From Spirochaetaceae bacterium (lineage in GTDB: Bacteria > Spirochaetota > Spirochaetia > PWKH01), in NCBI GenBank assembly GCA_003557605.1, contig PWNW01000246.1:1-6129 (forward strand): a DNA stretch of 6,129 bases. Direction: 5' to 3'. The notes below the pieces were generated by a model. It was given only the letters and a program-made list of their open reading frames with translations, did no database searches and was not told where the DNA came from. Below are positions 1 through 5,493 of this stretch, piece after piece. The stretch's first letter is position 1. Each line of letters starts with the position of its first letter. A program made the translations under genes and the position numbers.

Positions 1-5
1 ATAGT

Positions 6-524
6 ATGAGGAAACCAAGACATTTAGAACATGGTGCAACCTACCATGTGACGGCGCGGACAAACCGGCAGGAGTTCATCTTTGCAGCCGAGGTGGTCAA
101 AAAACTGTTCTTCTTTCTTCTGAAGAGGGCGAAGAAGAAGTACAAGTTCAAGCTGAAGCACTATGCCATCATGTCCAACCACATTCATCTGCTCATTGAG
201 CCGAGGCACAAGGATGATCTTCCGAAGATCATGCAGTGGCTGCTTGGGTGCTTTGCCTCCCGGTTCAACCGGTTATTCGGACTGAAGGGGCACGTGTGGT
301 GGGACCGCTACCGCAGCAACATCGTGAAGGGGCCGCGGAAGCTCCAGGACACCTTCCGGTACATCAGCGAGAACCCGGTAAAGGCAGGACTGGCAGATAC
401 CGCTGATGCCTACGGCTACAGCGGCATCTACATGATCAAACGCAAGCTATTCTACCTGATTGAGCCTCCCGATGAGCTCTTTGATGAATATCTTTCTGGT
501 ATACTCCCTGCCTGGGGGAAGTAG
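6..524 (+). CDS. REP-associated tyrosine transposase-like protein (RAYT, Y1/HUH transposase family)
   Basis: This 172-residue protein belongs to the Y1_Tnp (IS200-like) HUH single-strand DNA transposases, in the stand-alone RAYT subgroup. The visible core is the metal-binding His-x-His at H59/H61 inside SNHIHLLIEP, the WWDRYRS block at 98-104, and the probable catalytic tyrosine Y119 in FRYISENPVKAGLA, which matches the family pattern Y-I-x-x-N-P-V-x-A-G-L. The N-terminus MRKPRHLEHGATYHVTAR is the usual family opening, so the ATG at 6 is very likely the true start, although only five upstream bases are visible and the ribosome binding site cannot be judged. Length is normal for the family and there is no frameshift or missing key residue, so it looks intact. 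Family members nick and join single-stranded DNA at palindromes. The stop codon abuts a GTAG-plus-hairpin structure (521-560) that could be its substrate. It converges on fucI and has no evident role in fucose metabolism. Confidence 0.93.
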   Translation: MRKPRHLEHGATYHVTARTNRQEFIFAAEVVKKLFFFLLKRAKKKYKFKLKHYAIMSNHIHLLIEPRHKDDLPKIMQWLLGCFASRFNRLFGLKGHVWWDRYRSNIVKGPRKLQDTFRYISENPVKAGLADTADAYGYSGIYMIKRKLFYLIEPPDELFDEYLSGILPAWGK

Positions 525-560
525 GTAACAGGGAGTCTCGATAAAAAGACTCCCTGTTAC
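521..560. repeat. GTAG-tagged perfect hairpin, REP-like element next to the RAYT gene
   Basis: Positions 525-538 (GTAACAGGGAGTCT) and 547-560 (AGACTCCCTGTTAC) form a perfect 14-bp inverted repeat around an 8-nt loop (539-546, CGATAAAA). The four bases immediately 5' of the stem are GTAG (521-524), and they include the transposase stop codon. REP elements handled by RAYT proteins are known for a GTAG or GGAG tetranucleotide at the 5' foot of a hairpin, so this fits a REP-like unit. It may also act as a bidirectional transcription end point between the convergent genes. However, no T-run follows the stem in either direction, so it is not a classical intrinsic terminator. Whether copies occur elsewhere in the genome cannot be seen from this window. 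Confidence 0.6.
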
Positions 561-563
561 ATA

Positions 564-2381
564 TCAGTACAGCGGCCCGAAGGTGCTGCAGGCAAGGTAA
601 TCTGCTGACTCCTTGTCCATTCCAAAGGAATTCCAGGCAGCAGGGCGGAATATATCTCCATGGGGCACATTGTGCATGCAGACGGGAATTCTCAGCATGG
701 AGCATAGGGTAATAATGTCCGCGCCGATGTGCCCGAAGCTGACAGCTCCGTGATTCGCCCCCCAGTTTGCCATAACGGAGTAGACATCCTTGAACGTCTC
801 ATTGCCTTCCAAGGTGCGTGGAACAAACCAGGTGGTAGGCCATGTAGGATTGGTCCTGGAATCCAGAGTGTCATGCACCTGCTGGGGGATGTCAACCGTC
901 CAGCCTTCGGCTATCTGCATTACCGGACCGAGGCCTCTCACTAAGTTAATTCTGCTCATGGTGACCTTCAGATTTCCTTTGGTCAGGAAATCTGAGGAGA
1001 ATCCGCCCCCGCGGAAGTATCCTCCGTCCCCAACGCAGAACTCTGTTGCCTCAAGACAGCGCTGCACATCCTCCGGGGTGATTTCCCAGTAGGGCTTTAT
1101 GGCAGGATTCCCGTCAGCATCAACCATTTCACCGGTTGCATCCAGGCAGGTCGATCCAGAATTAATCAGGTGGATAAAACCGTGTTCTGCAAGTCCTTCA
1201 GGTTTCCATCCGGTGACTCGTTCAATTGCTTCCGGTGACCAGTAGGTCCTCACATCAGAAAATATTTGAGCCCTGTTGGTCAGCAGCTGACCGAAAAGCA
1301 TGGTGATACCGTTGAGACAGTCATTTTCTGTCGCCATAATAAACGGTTCCCTGATGCCGTTCCAGTCAAAAGATGAGTTAAGCATGATTTCCATGAAATC
1401 GCCGTTGGGCCAGTGGTCGGTCCACTGCCTCTGTCCCTGGAAGCCTGCGGCGATGGCATTTCGGCCCATGGCTTCCTCTTCCCAGCCGATCTCTTTGAGC
1501 TTTTCGTTTCCGATCATCAAATCACGGCCGATCATGGTCATCTTAACAACAAATTCCCAGTCTTCATCCCGCTGCTCTTTTGAACGTCTGAACTCCGGCG
1601 GATTGGAGGTGTCTTCCTGCTCCTTGCAGTTCTCCTTCACCCAGGCCAGGGCTCTTTCAAACTCCTCAGCATCATAGATTTCCTCTTCAATCCTGCGGGC
1701 TATTTCACACATATCAACAACTTCGGTTCTCATGCCGAGGTACTTCTGCAGGAAATCCTGGTCCACGATGGATCCTGCGATTCCCATGGAGCATCCTCCG
1801 ATGGAAAGATAGGAACGTCCCCGCATATGGGCAACTGCAAGCCCTGCCTTAGCAAAACGAAGGAGTTTCTCCTCAACATCTTCCGGAATAGCAGTATCTC
1901 CCTCGTCCTGAACATCCCGTCCGTAGATTCCGAAAGCGGGCAGGCCCTTCTGCGCGTGAGCCGCAAGAACCGCAGCAAGATACACTGCTCCAGGGCGTTC
2001 AGTTCCGTTAAATCCCCATACCGCCTTCACGGTGGCAGGGTCCATATCCATGGTTTCTGAGCCGTAGCACCAGCAGGGAGTCACCGTCAGCGTGACTGCA
2101 ACCTGTTCTTTTTCAAACTTCTCCTGGCACTGTGCGGCCTCGGCAACTCCCCCGATACAGGTATCTGCTATAACGCATTCAACAGGATGTCCTGAGGGAT
2201 GCTTCAGATTCCTGCTGATAAGCTGTGCTGCAGCCTGAGCAAGTTCCATGGTCTGTTCTTCCAGGGATTCACGAACCCCCCGTCTTCTTCCGTCAATAGT
2301 CGGTCTGATTCCGATTTTCGGGGGATTCCCCTTCAGTCTGTATACCGGTGTGTTCACCTTGAAGTTATCTCCTAAATTCAC
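564..2381 (-). CDS. fucI: L-fucose isomerase
   Basis: Cytoplasmic Mn2+-dependent ketol isomerase that converts L-fucose to L-fuculose (also D-arabinose to D-ribulose in known homologues), the first committed step of fucose catabolism. The 605-residue product is slightly longer than the E. coli enzyme (591) and is recognisable throughout: IGIRPTIDGRRRGVRESLE near residue 23, GRSYLSIGGCSMGIAGS at 188-204, FDWNGIREPFIMATEND at 338-354, AQIFSDVRTYWSPEAIERVTGW at 371-392, and the C-terminal NHGAVSFGHIGAD and RIPVCMHNV blocks, ending GPLY. The three metal ligands of the E. coli enzyme (E337, D361, H528) correspond to E352, D376 and H544. The start is GTG at 2379-2381, supported by AAGGAGG (reading leftwards, 2394-2388) with 6-nt spacing. 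It is transcribed divergently from fucU across a control region with a LacI-type operator. The gene appears intact. Confidence 0.97.
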   Translation of the reverse strand: MNLGDNFKVNTPVYRLKGNPPKIGIRPTIDGRRRGVRESLEEQTMELAQAAAQLISRNLKHPSGHPVECVIADTCIGGVAEAAQCQEKFEKEQVAVTLTVTPCWCYGSETMDMDPATVKAVWGFNGTERPGAVYLAAVLAAHAQKGLPAFGIYGRDVQDEGDTAIPEDVEEKLLRFAKAGLAVAHMRGRSYLSIGGCSMGIAGSIVDQDFLQKYLGMRTEVVDMCEIARRIEEEIYDAEEFERALAWVKENCKEQEDTSNPPEFRRSKEQRDEDWEFVVKMTMIGRDLMIGNEKLKEIGWEEEAMGRNAIAAGFQGQRQWTDHWPNGDFMEIMLNSSFDWNGIREPFIMATENDCLNGITMLFGQLLTNRAQIFSDVRTYWSPEAIERVTGWKPEGLAEHGFIHLINSGSTCLDATGEMVDADGNPAIKPYWEITPEDVQRCLEATEFCVGDGGYFRGGGFSSDFLTKGNLKVTMSRINLVRGLGPVMQIAEGWTVDIPQQVHDTLDSRTNPTWPTTWFVPRTLEGNETFKDVYSVMANWGANHGAVSFGHIGADIITLCSMLRIPVCMHNVPHGDIFRPAAWNSFGMDKESADYLACSTFGPLY

Positions 2382-2387
2382 TGGCGT

Positions 2388-2394
2388 CCTCCTT
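2388..2394 (-). promoter_or_regulatory. Ribosome binding site for fucI
   Basis: Read on the minus strand, 2394 to 2388 is AAGGAGG, a near-perfect anti-16S match, 6 nt before the GTG start codon at 2381-2379. It fixes this GTG as the start even though it is not ATG. Confidence 0.85.
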
Positions 2395-2401
2395 GAAGTC
2401 G

Positions 2402-2410
2402 TGATACAAT
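2402..2410 (+). promoter_or_regulatory. Candidate extended -10 promoter for fucU-lacI
   Basis: The sequence TGA-TACAAT combines the TG extension (2402-2403) with a -10 hexamer (2405-2410) differing from TATAAT at one position. The -35 region about 17 bp upstream (2382-2387, TGGCGT) is poor, which is common for extended -10 promoters. The predicted transcription start near 2417 falls inside the palindromic operator at 2412-2425, so a bound repressor would block initiation. Inferred from sequence only. Confidence 0.5.
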
Positions 2411-2411
2411 G

Positions 2412-2425
2412 TGTAATCGATTACA
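2412..2425. promoter_or_regulatory. LacI/GalR-type operator, perfect 14-bp palindrome
   Basis: TGTAATCGATTACA is a perfect dyad with the central CG typical of LacI-family operators. Including 2411 and 2426 it matches 15 of 16 positions of the known GalR/GalS consensus GTGTAANCGNTTACAC. It sits between fucI and fucU and overlaps the predicted start regions of both divergent promoters. The LacI-family regulator encoded at 2914-3915 has STATVSRVIN in its recognition helix, close to the VATVSRVIN of GalR, which is consistent with reading a TGTAA half-site. Inference: this is that regulator's operator, controlling fucI, fucU and itself. Confidence 0.82.
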
Positions 2426-2453
2426 TCATCGCATGGTTTGAACAACCATGCAA
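2425..2453 (-). promoter_or_regulatory. Candidate promoter for fucI
   Basis: On the minus strand TTGCAT (2453-2448) is separated by exactly 17 nt from GATGAT (2430-2425), preceded by TG at the extended -10 position. The -35 box matches TTGACA at 3 of 6 positions and the -10 box matches TATAAT at 4 of 6, including the critical second and last bases. The predicted start lies inside the 2412-2425 operator. The match is modest, so other start points are possible. Confidence 0.4.
2431..2451. repeat. 8-bp arm inverted repeat in the fuc control region
   Basis: GCATGGTT (2431-2438) and AACCATGC (2444-2451) are perfect inverted copies around the 5-nt spacer TGAAC. On the rightward transcript it would form a leader hairpin ending 8 nt before the AGGAGG of fucU. 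On the DNA it lies within the spacer and -35 box of the candidate fucI promoter, and its centre is about 22.5 bp (two helical turns) from the centre of the LacI-type operator. It could be a second regulator site or an mRNA leader hairpin; the sequence does not decide between these. Confidence 0.5.
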
Positions 2454-2459
2454 GGGTTT

Positions 2460-2465
2460 AGGAGG
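2460..2465 (+). promoter_or_regulatory. Ribosome binding site for fucU
   Basis: AGGAGG at 2460-2465 lies 6 nt before the ATG at 2472. It decides the start codon: an in-frame ATG at 2448 lies upstream of this site and inside the inverted repeat, and would add eight residues not found in FucU proteins. Confidence 0.9.
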
Positions 2466-2471
2466 TTGATT

Positions 2472-2912
2472 ATGCTGAAGAACATTCCATCTATTCTGTC
2501 ACCGGAGCTGCTGAAAATTCTCATGGAAATGGGCCATGGAGACGAAATTGTTCTGGGGGACGGGAACTTTCCCTCCGCATCATATGCAAAGCGGTTAGTT
2601 AGGCTTGACGGCCATGGTATTCCAGAGATACTGGATGCAATTCTCCAGTTTTTTCCGTTGGATCAGTTCGTTGACGAGCCCGTGTTCTTTATGGACCCTG
2701 GGACAGACGATGAAGGAAAACAGAAAGATGACCCGCCCATATGGGCTGAATACCGGAAGATCATTGAGAAACATGAACCTGGGTTTAATGGATTTGACCT
2801 GACAGGCAGAATTTGCTTTTATGAACAGGCTAAAGAGGCATATGCGATAGCTGCTACCAGCGAAAAGGCGCTGTATGGGAATATCATCTTGAAAAAGGGT
2901 GTGATCTCCTAA
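2472..2912 (+). CDS. fucU: L-fucose mutarotase (RbsD/FucU family)
   Basis: Cytoplasmic mutarotase that interconverts the alpha and beta anomers of L-fucose and so supplies the anomer used by fucose isomerase. The 146-residue product (E. coli FucU is 140) begins MLKNIPSILSPELLKILMEMGHGDEIVLGD, nearly collinear with FucU. It has the conserved histidine at position 22 (GHGDE), corresponding to the catalytic histidine of the RbsD/FucU fold. The segment GDGNFPSAS (29-37) has Asn where E. coli FucU has His, as many FucU relatives do. The C-terminus ALYGNIILKKGV is the family signature carrying the Tyr and Asn sugar-binding positions. The ATG at 2472 is chosen because of AGGAGG at 2460-2465. It is divergent from fucI and one base upstream of the LacI-type regulator gene, so the two are almost certainly co-transcribed. 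Family members act on fucose or ribose; pairing with fucI favours fucose. Confidence 0.95.
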   Translation: MLKNIPSILSPELLKILMEMGHGDEIVLGDGNFPSASYAKRLVRLDGHGIPEILDAILQFFPLDQFVDEPVFFMDPGTDDEGKQKDDPPIWAEYRKIIEKHEPGFNGFDLTGRICFYEQAKEAYAIAATSEKALYGNIILKKGVIS

Positions 2913-2913
2913 T

Positions 2914-3915
2914 ATGGGCAAGCAGTCGGTTACCATAAAGGATGTAGCACGAAAAGCCCATTTCTCCACTGCTACGGTATCCCGGGTAATAAACCATGAT
3001 CCGAAGGTTTCCCGGGAGACTAAGGCTGCAGTTGAAGCAGCTATGAAAGAAATGGGGTACCGGGTTAACACTATTGCCAGAAGCCTGAGGTCCAGCACCA
3101 CCCATACCGTAGCAATTCTTTCCCCTGAATTCCGGAATGATTTTTTTATGGCCGTTGCCGAGGGTATAGAGGAGGAGCTCAGGACCGAGGGGTACACGAC
3201 ATTTATCCTCAACTCACGGGAGAGCATAGAAGAAGAGAAGGCCAGAATTTCATTAATGGTTGAAAAGCAGGTTGACGGTGCCATCATTATTCCAGCGGGG
3301 GACAGAGGAGAGCACTACAGCATGCTGGTGCAGGAGGGCATCCCCTTTGTTCTTGTGGATAGAATTGTCGAAGGCATGCAGGCTGATGCAGTACTGAGCG
3401 ACAACATCAACGGAGCTTATCAGGCGGTGGATCTGGCAATCCGTGATGGGGCGCAGCGCATAGGATGCATCGGCGGAGATCAGAAACTCACTTCAGCCCG
3501 GGAACGGTATACAGGATATGAGCGGGCTTTGCGCATGCACGGCATAAAAGTTGATCAGAGAATTATTGCATTCTCAGATATGCATGCCGACAGCGGGTAC
3601 CGCATCATGGGAGAACTGCTGGAGGCAGATCCTGAACTCAGGTATGTCTTTGCAGTGAACCTGTTCCTCCATCTTGGAGCTGAGAAATACCTCTTGGAGC
3701 ACAGCATCGGAAACCTCATCCGATTCATTGCCTTTGATGAGGCGCTGATGAATATCGTGTTATCCCATGACTACATAACGGTACGGCAGCCACTTGAGGA
3801 AATCGGCAAGACTGCTGCGATGCAGCTGCTGCAGAGAATCCGCAGCACTGAAGAATCCCCTCCAAGGATCTGCAGGCTGCAGCCTGAGATTATCTCATCA
3901 GGCTTCAGTAAATAG
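2914..3915 (+). CDS. LacI-family transcriptional regulator, probable local fucose regulator
   Basis: This 333-residue protein has the standard LacI layout. An N-terminal helix-turn-helix (TIKDVARKAHFSTATVSRVIN, about residues 7-27) is followed by helix 3 and the hinge (GYRVNTIARSLRSSTTHTVAIL, about 48-69), then a periplasmic-binding-protein-like effector domain with DFFMAVAEGIEEEL, VDGAIIIPAG, RIGCIGGD, RERYTGYERAL and IRFIAFDEA. It is full length and intact. The ATG follows the fucU stop codon (TAA 2910-2912) by one base and has only a weak, distant purine tract upstream, so translation is probably coupled to fucU. The recognition helix resembles GalR and the divergent control region contains a GalR-like palindrome, pointing to repression of fucI and of its own operon. 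The inducer is not visible; L-fucose, L-fuculose or a phosphate derivative is inferred from context. Confidence 0.92.
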   Translation: MGKQSVTIKDVARKAHFSTATVSRVINHDPKVSRETKAAVEAAMKEMGYRVNTIARSLRSSTTHTVAILSPEFRNDFFMAVAEGIEEELRTEGYTTFILNSRESIEEEKARISLMVEKQVDGAIIIPAGDRGEHYSMLVQEGIPFVLVDRIVEGMQADAVLSDNINGAYQAVDLAIRDGAQRIGCIGGDQKLTSARERYTGYERALRMHGIKVDQRIIAFSDMHADSGYRIMGELLEADPELRYVFAVNLFLHLGAEKYLLEHSIGNLIRFIAFDEALMNIVLSHDYITVRQPLEEIGKTAAMQLLQRIRSTEESPPRICRLQPEIISSGFSK

Positions 3916-3940
3916 TTTTTAACTGCATTCTTGCTGCCGA

Positions 3941-4561
3941 TCATTTACGGGACTTGCTGAACAGTGAACACTTCGGAAGGAATGCTCCGGTCTTCATGCG
4001 GTATGCCAGGTAGTCATTGCCAAAGTACTGTTCAAGATTCTCCTCTTCAAGTTTCAGCCGCAGGGTCATCAGCGTAAGAATGGTCATCATACCCGATAAT
4101 CCTATAAGCCAGTTTTCTGATATCAAAAACGAGGAAAAGAACAGCAGGAAAAAACCGACATACATCGGATGGCGCACATATCGGTAGGGTCCTCCGGTTA
4201 TCAGTGAGTGGTTCTGTTTAACTGAAGAGCCGCTGTTGAAGTTCTTTCCAAGATAATAATGCACCACCGCAAGGAAACAGACGGAACTGTATCCGAGGAA
4301 CACTCCGATTCCCCTGATGAACACCGGCAGGGGCAGATACATCCAGGGAACCGAATGCTGGAAAAAAAAGTATTCCATCATTGAGAACCCAAGAGGTATT
4401 CCGAGAATCCAGCGTATCACCATTAGAAGTTTCCCGTCCGCCAGATGATGCATGGAAAAGGGACCGCGCTTTTCGAACCGTATTCGTGAAAACAGCCGAA
4501 GAAGAGTCAGAAGAATAAACAGTATCCCAAAACACCATTTCAAAATGTAGTCGTAGTTCAT
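3941..4561 (-). CDS. Isoprenylcysteine carboxyl methyltransferase / phospholipid methyltransferase-like integral membrane protein
   Basis: This 206-residue protein has about five hydrophobic segments (near 6-24, 45-66, 75-101, 132-148 and 149-168). It carries the S-adenosylmethionine-binding signature of the ICMT/PEMT membrane methyltransferases: GGPYRYVRHPMYVGF at 123-137, then RLKLEEENLEQYFGNDYLAYRMKTGAFLP at 168-196, with the conserved Glu residues around 172-174 and the Y-x-x-Y pair. In this family the RHPxY block and downstream Glu bind the cofactor in the membrane. Bacterial substrates are mostly unknown, since prenylated CAAX proteins are not typical of bacteria, so no specific substrate is claimed. 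The ATG at 4561-4559 follows AGGA (minus strand) by about 10 nt. It converges on the LacI gene with a 25-bp gap lacking a recognisable terminator, and is divergent from the DeoR-type gene. It is probably monocistronic and unrelated to fucose. Confidence 0.85.
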   Translation of the reverse strand: MNYDYILKWCFGILFILLTLLRLFSRIRFEKRGPFSMHHLADGKLLMVIRWILGIPLGFSMMEYFFFQHSVPWMYLPLPVFIRGIGVFLGYSSVCFLAVVHYYLGKNFNSGSSVKQNHSLITGGPYRYVRHPMYVGFFLLFFSSFLISENWLIGLSGMMTILTLMTLRLKLEEENLEQYFGNDYLAYRMKTGAFLPKCSLFSKSRK

Positions 4562-4599
4562 GAAGCAGATTTCCTTTTTTTATTGAACAGGCAGGTGCC

Positions 4600-4608
4600 A
4601 TCATATCA
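4600..4608 (-). promoter_or_regulatory. Candidate extended -10 promoter for the methyltransferase gene
   Basis: Read leftwards, 4608 to 4600 is TGA-TATGAT, an extended -10 element with one mismatch to TATAAT. A second overlapping TATGAT lies at 4610-4605. No convincing -35 box is seen about 17 bp upstream. The implied leader is about 30 nt. Confidence 0.4.
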
Positions 4609-4655
4609 TATGGATTGGGTGTGGTGGAAAAATTGTTTATTTTTCTGGAAAGCTC

Positions 4656-4684
4656 TTGCGCATTTGAGAAAAAAGAAATATTAT
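4656..4684 (+). promoter_or_regulatory. Candidate sigma-70-type promoter for the DeoR-type gene
   Basis: TTGCGC (4656-4661) and TATTAT (4679-4684) are separated by exactly 17 bp. The -10 box has five of six consensus bases and the -35 box keeps TTG. The predicted start is near 4691, about 36 nt upstream of the TTG start codon. The -10 box lies within the first unit of the phased GAAAG array, so the array would overlap RNA polymerase. Confidence 0.55.
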
Positions 4685-4723
4685 AGAAAGTGTAAAGAAA
4701 GAACTATGAAAGCATAAGGAAAG
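4675..4723 (+). repeat. Five GAAAG-type pentamers at exact 11-bp spacing, candidate DeoR-family operator
   Basis: GAAA(T/G) pentamers start at 4675 (GAAAT), 4686, 4697, 4708 and 4719 (all GAAAG), an unbroken 11-bp period. On the other strand these read CTTTC. Operators of several DeoR-family regulators, such as AgaR, are described as tandem imperfect CTTTC/TTTC-type repeats, and this array directly precedes a DeoR-family gene. It spans the -10 region to the ribosome binding site, so binding there would repress the gene and anything co-transcribed with it. The last copy overlaps the purine-rich ribosome binding site and could in part be coincidental. Confidence 0.6.
4716..4720 (+). promoter_or_regulatory. 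Ribosome binding site supporting a TTG start for the DeoR-type gene
   Basis: AAGGA (4716-4720, followed by AAGG) ends 6 nt before TTG at 4727-4729. No in-frame ATG is available before the helix-turn-helix. The nearby ATG at 4706 is followed within three codons by TAA and is not a start. Confidence 0.7.
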
Positions 4724-4726
4724 GTT

Positions 4727-5479
4727 TTGGCAGGAACAAGCAGCAGAGAAGAACAGATCCTTGATACTCTCCGAAATGAGGGCGATGTTTCGGTGAATGC
4801 CCTGAGTTCAAGGCTCGGGGTATCAGTTGTTACCGTTCGGGCTGATCTGAAGACCCTTGAAGAGAAGGGGCTTATCATCCGGACACGGGGAGGAGCTGTC
4901 CCTGCGTATCACCCCGAACTGCTGGACAAAATGAAAAGCTTTCGTGATGCGAAGATTCGCATTGCAAAGGCTGCATCGACGCTGGTTCAGGATAATGACT
5001 ACATCATGATTACTAACGGAACCACCACAGCATTGATAGGGCGGTATCTGTACGGGAAGAGGAACCTGCAGCTGGTGACAAACTCCCTGCTTCTGCTCCC
5101 ACATGGACGGGTGAACCCCCAAATCCATATGACCATAGTCGGAGGAGAGTTCAGACCCTCTGCAGATGCTTTAGTCGGTCCGTCGGCGCTGCACAGCTTG
5201 GACCAGTACCATGGACGCATTACCTTTTCCGGAACTGACGGATTCACCTTGGAGCATGGACTAACGACCCACCTGGCGGAAAATGCAGAAATGGTCCGTA
5301 AAATGATCAGAAGTTCCGCGCTGAAAGTGCTGGTTTCTGATTCATCAAAATACGGGAAAACCGGATTTGTGAAAATACTGCCGCTGCAGGAGATTGATAT
5401 CCTTATAACTGATATAGGACTTCCTAAAGCAGCACAGCAGGAAATTGAGGAGGCGGGCATCACATTGATGCTGGTCTGA
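4727..5479 (+). CDS. DeoR-family transcriptional regulator
   Basis: This 250-residue protein has the two-domain DeoR layout. The N-terminal winged helix-turn-helix is REEQILDTLRNEGDVSVNALSSRLGVSVVTVRADLKTLEEKGLIIRTRGGA (about 7-57). The C-terminal sugar-phosphate sensor domain (about 75-235) has TNGTTT (96-101), VTNS (117-120), VGGEFRP (138-144), SGTDGFTLEHGLTT (168-181), NAEMVRKMI (186-194) and SDSSKYGKTGF (204-214). Two positions depart mildly from the usual pattern: the sensor loop reads TNGTTT where D-x-GTT is common, and Arg replaces the usual Lys in the V-K-R-x-M segment. Translation starts at TTG, supported by AAGGA 6 nt upstream. It probably represses itself through the phased GAAAG array. 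The E2 gene begins 26 bp downstream with no terminator between, so the regulator and E2 likely share a transcript. The effector cannot be read from the sequence; a phosphorylated sugar is the family norm. Confidence 0.93.
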   Translation: MAGTSSREEQILDTLRNEGDVSVNALSSRLGVSVVTVRADLKTLEEKGLIIRTRGGAVPAYHPELLDKMKSFRDAKIRIAKAASTLVQDNDYIMITNGTTTALIGRYLYGKRNLQLVTNSLLLLPHGRVNPQIHMTIVGGEFRPSADALVGPSALHSLDQYHGRITFSGTDGFTLEHGLTTHLAENAEMVRKMIRSSALKVLVSDSSKYGKTGFVKILPLQEIDILITDIGLPKAAQQEIEEAGITLMLV

Positions 5480-5493
5480 ATCAGATAGAAGAC

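Larger units (their letters stand above)
4562..4726. other. Divergent intergenic control region between the methyltransferase and deoR-type genes
   Basis: This 165-bp A+T-rich stretch contains no gene. It holds a candidate extended -10 for the leftward methyltransferase gene (4600-4608), a -35/-10 pair for the rightward DeoR-type gene (4656-4684) and the 11-bp phased GAAAG repeat array (4675-4723), which are described separately. Confidence 0.7.

Noticed and set aside
525..560. Classical rho-independent terminator at the transposase/fucI junction
   Set aside because: The stem is strong but neither side is followed by a U-tract. A REP-like hairpin or rho-assisted end fits better, so it is listed as a repeat.
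1300..1677. 125-codon plus-strand open frame within fucI
   Set aside because: It is antisense to the conserved catalytic part of fucI, has a Ser/Pro-rich shadow composition and no recognisable domain.
2448..2471. Upstream in-frame ATG giving FucU eight extra residues
   Set aside because: It lies in the right arm of the 2431-2451 inverted repeat and upstream of the AGGAGG at 2460-2465. Family homologues start at the ATG at 2472.
2595..3287. Long 230-codon open frame on the minus strand across fucU and the regulator gene
   Set aside because: It is antisense to two clearly recognisable genes on +, resembles no family I know, has a composition typical of shadow frames, and has no ribosome binding site that stands out.
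3908..3948. GTAAAT/ATTTAC inverted repeat in the convergent gap after the LacI gene, as a terminator
   Set aside because: The arms are only 6 bp with about 29 bp between them, A/T-rich and without a following T-run, so it is not convincing.
4218..4604. 128-codon minus-strand open frame overlapping the methyltransferase gene
   Set aside because: It overlaps in another frame a gene with clear family motifs, and its start falls in the candidate -10 of that gene.
4706..4717. Tiny ATG-AAA-GCA-TAA frame before the DeoR-type gene, as a possible leader peptide
   Set aside because: It has no ribosome binding site of its own and no regulatory codon content; its sequence is part of the phased repeat array.
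4999..5463. 154-codon minus-strand open frame within the DeoR-type gene
   Set aside because: Shadow frame opposite a well-matched DeoR sensor domain, with no independent support.
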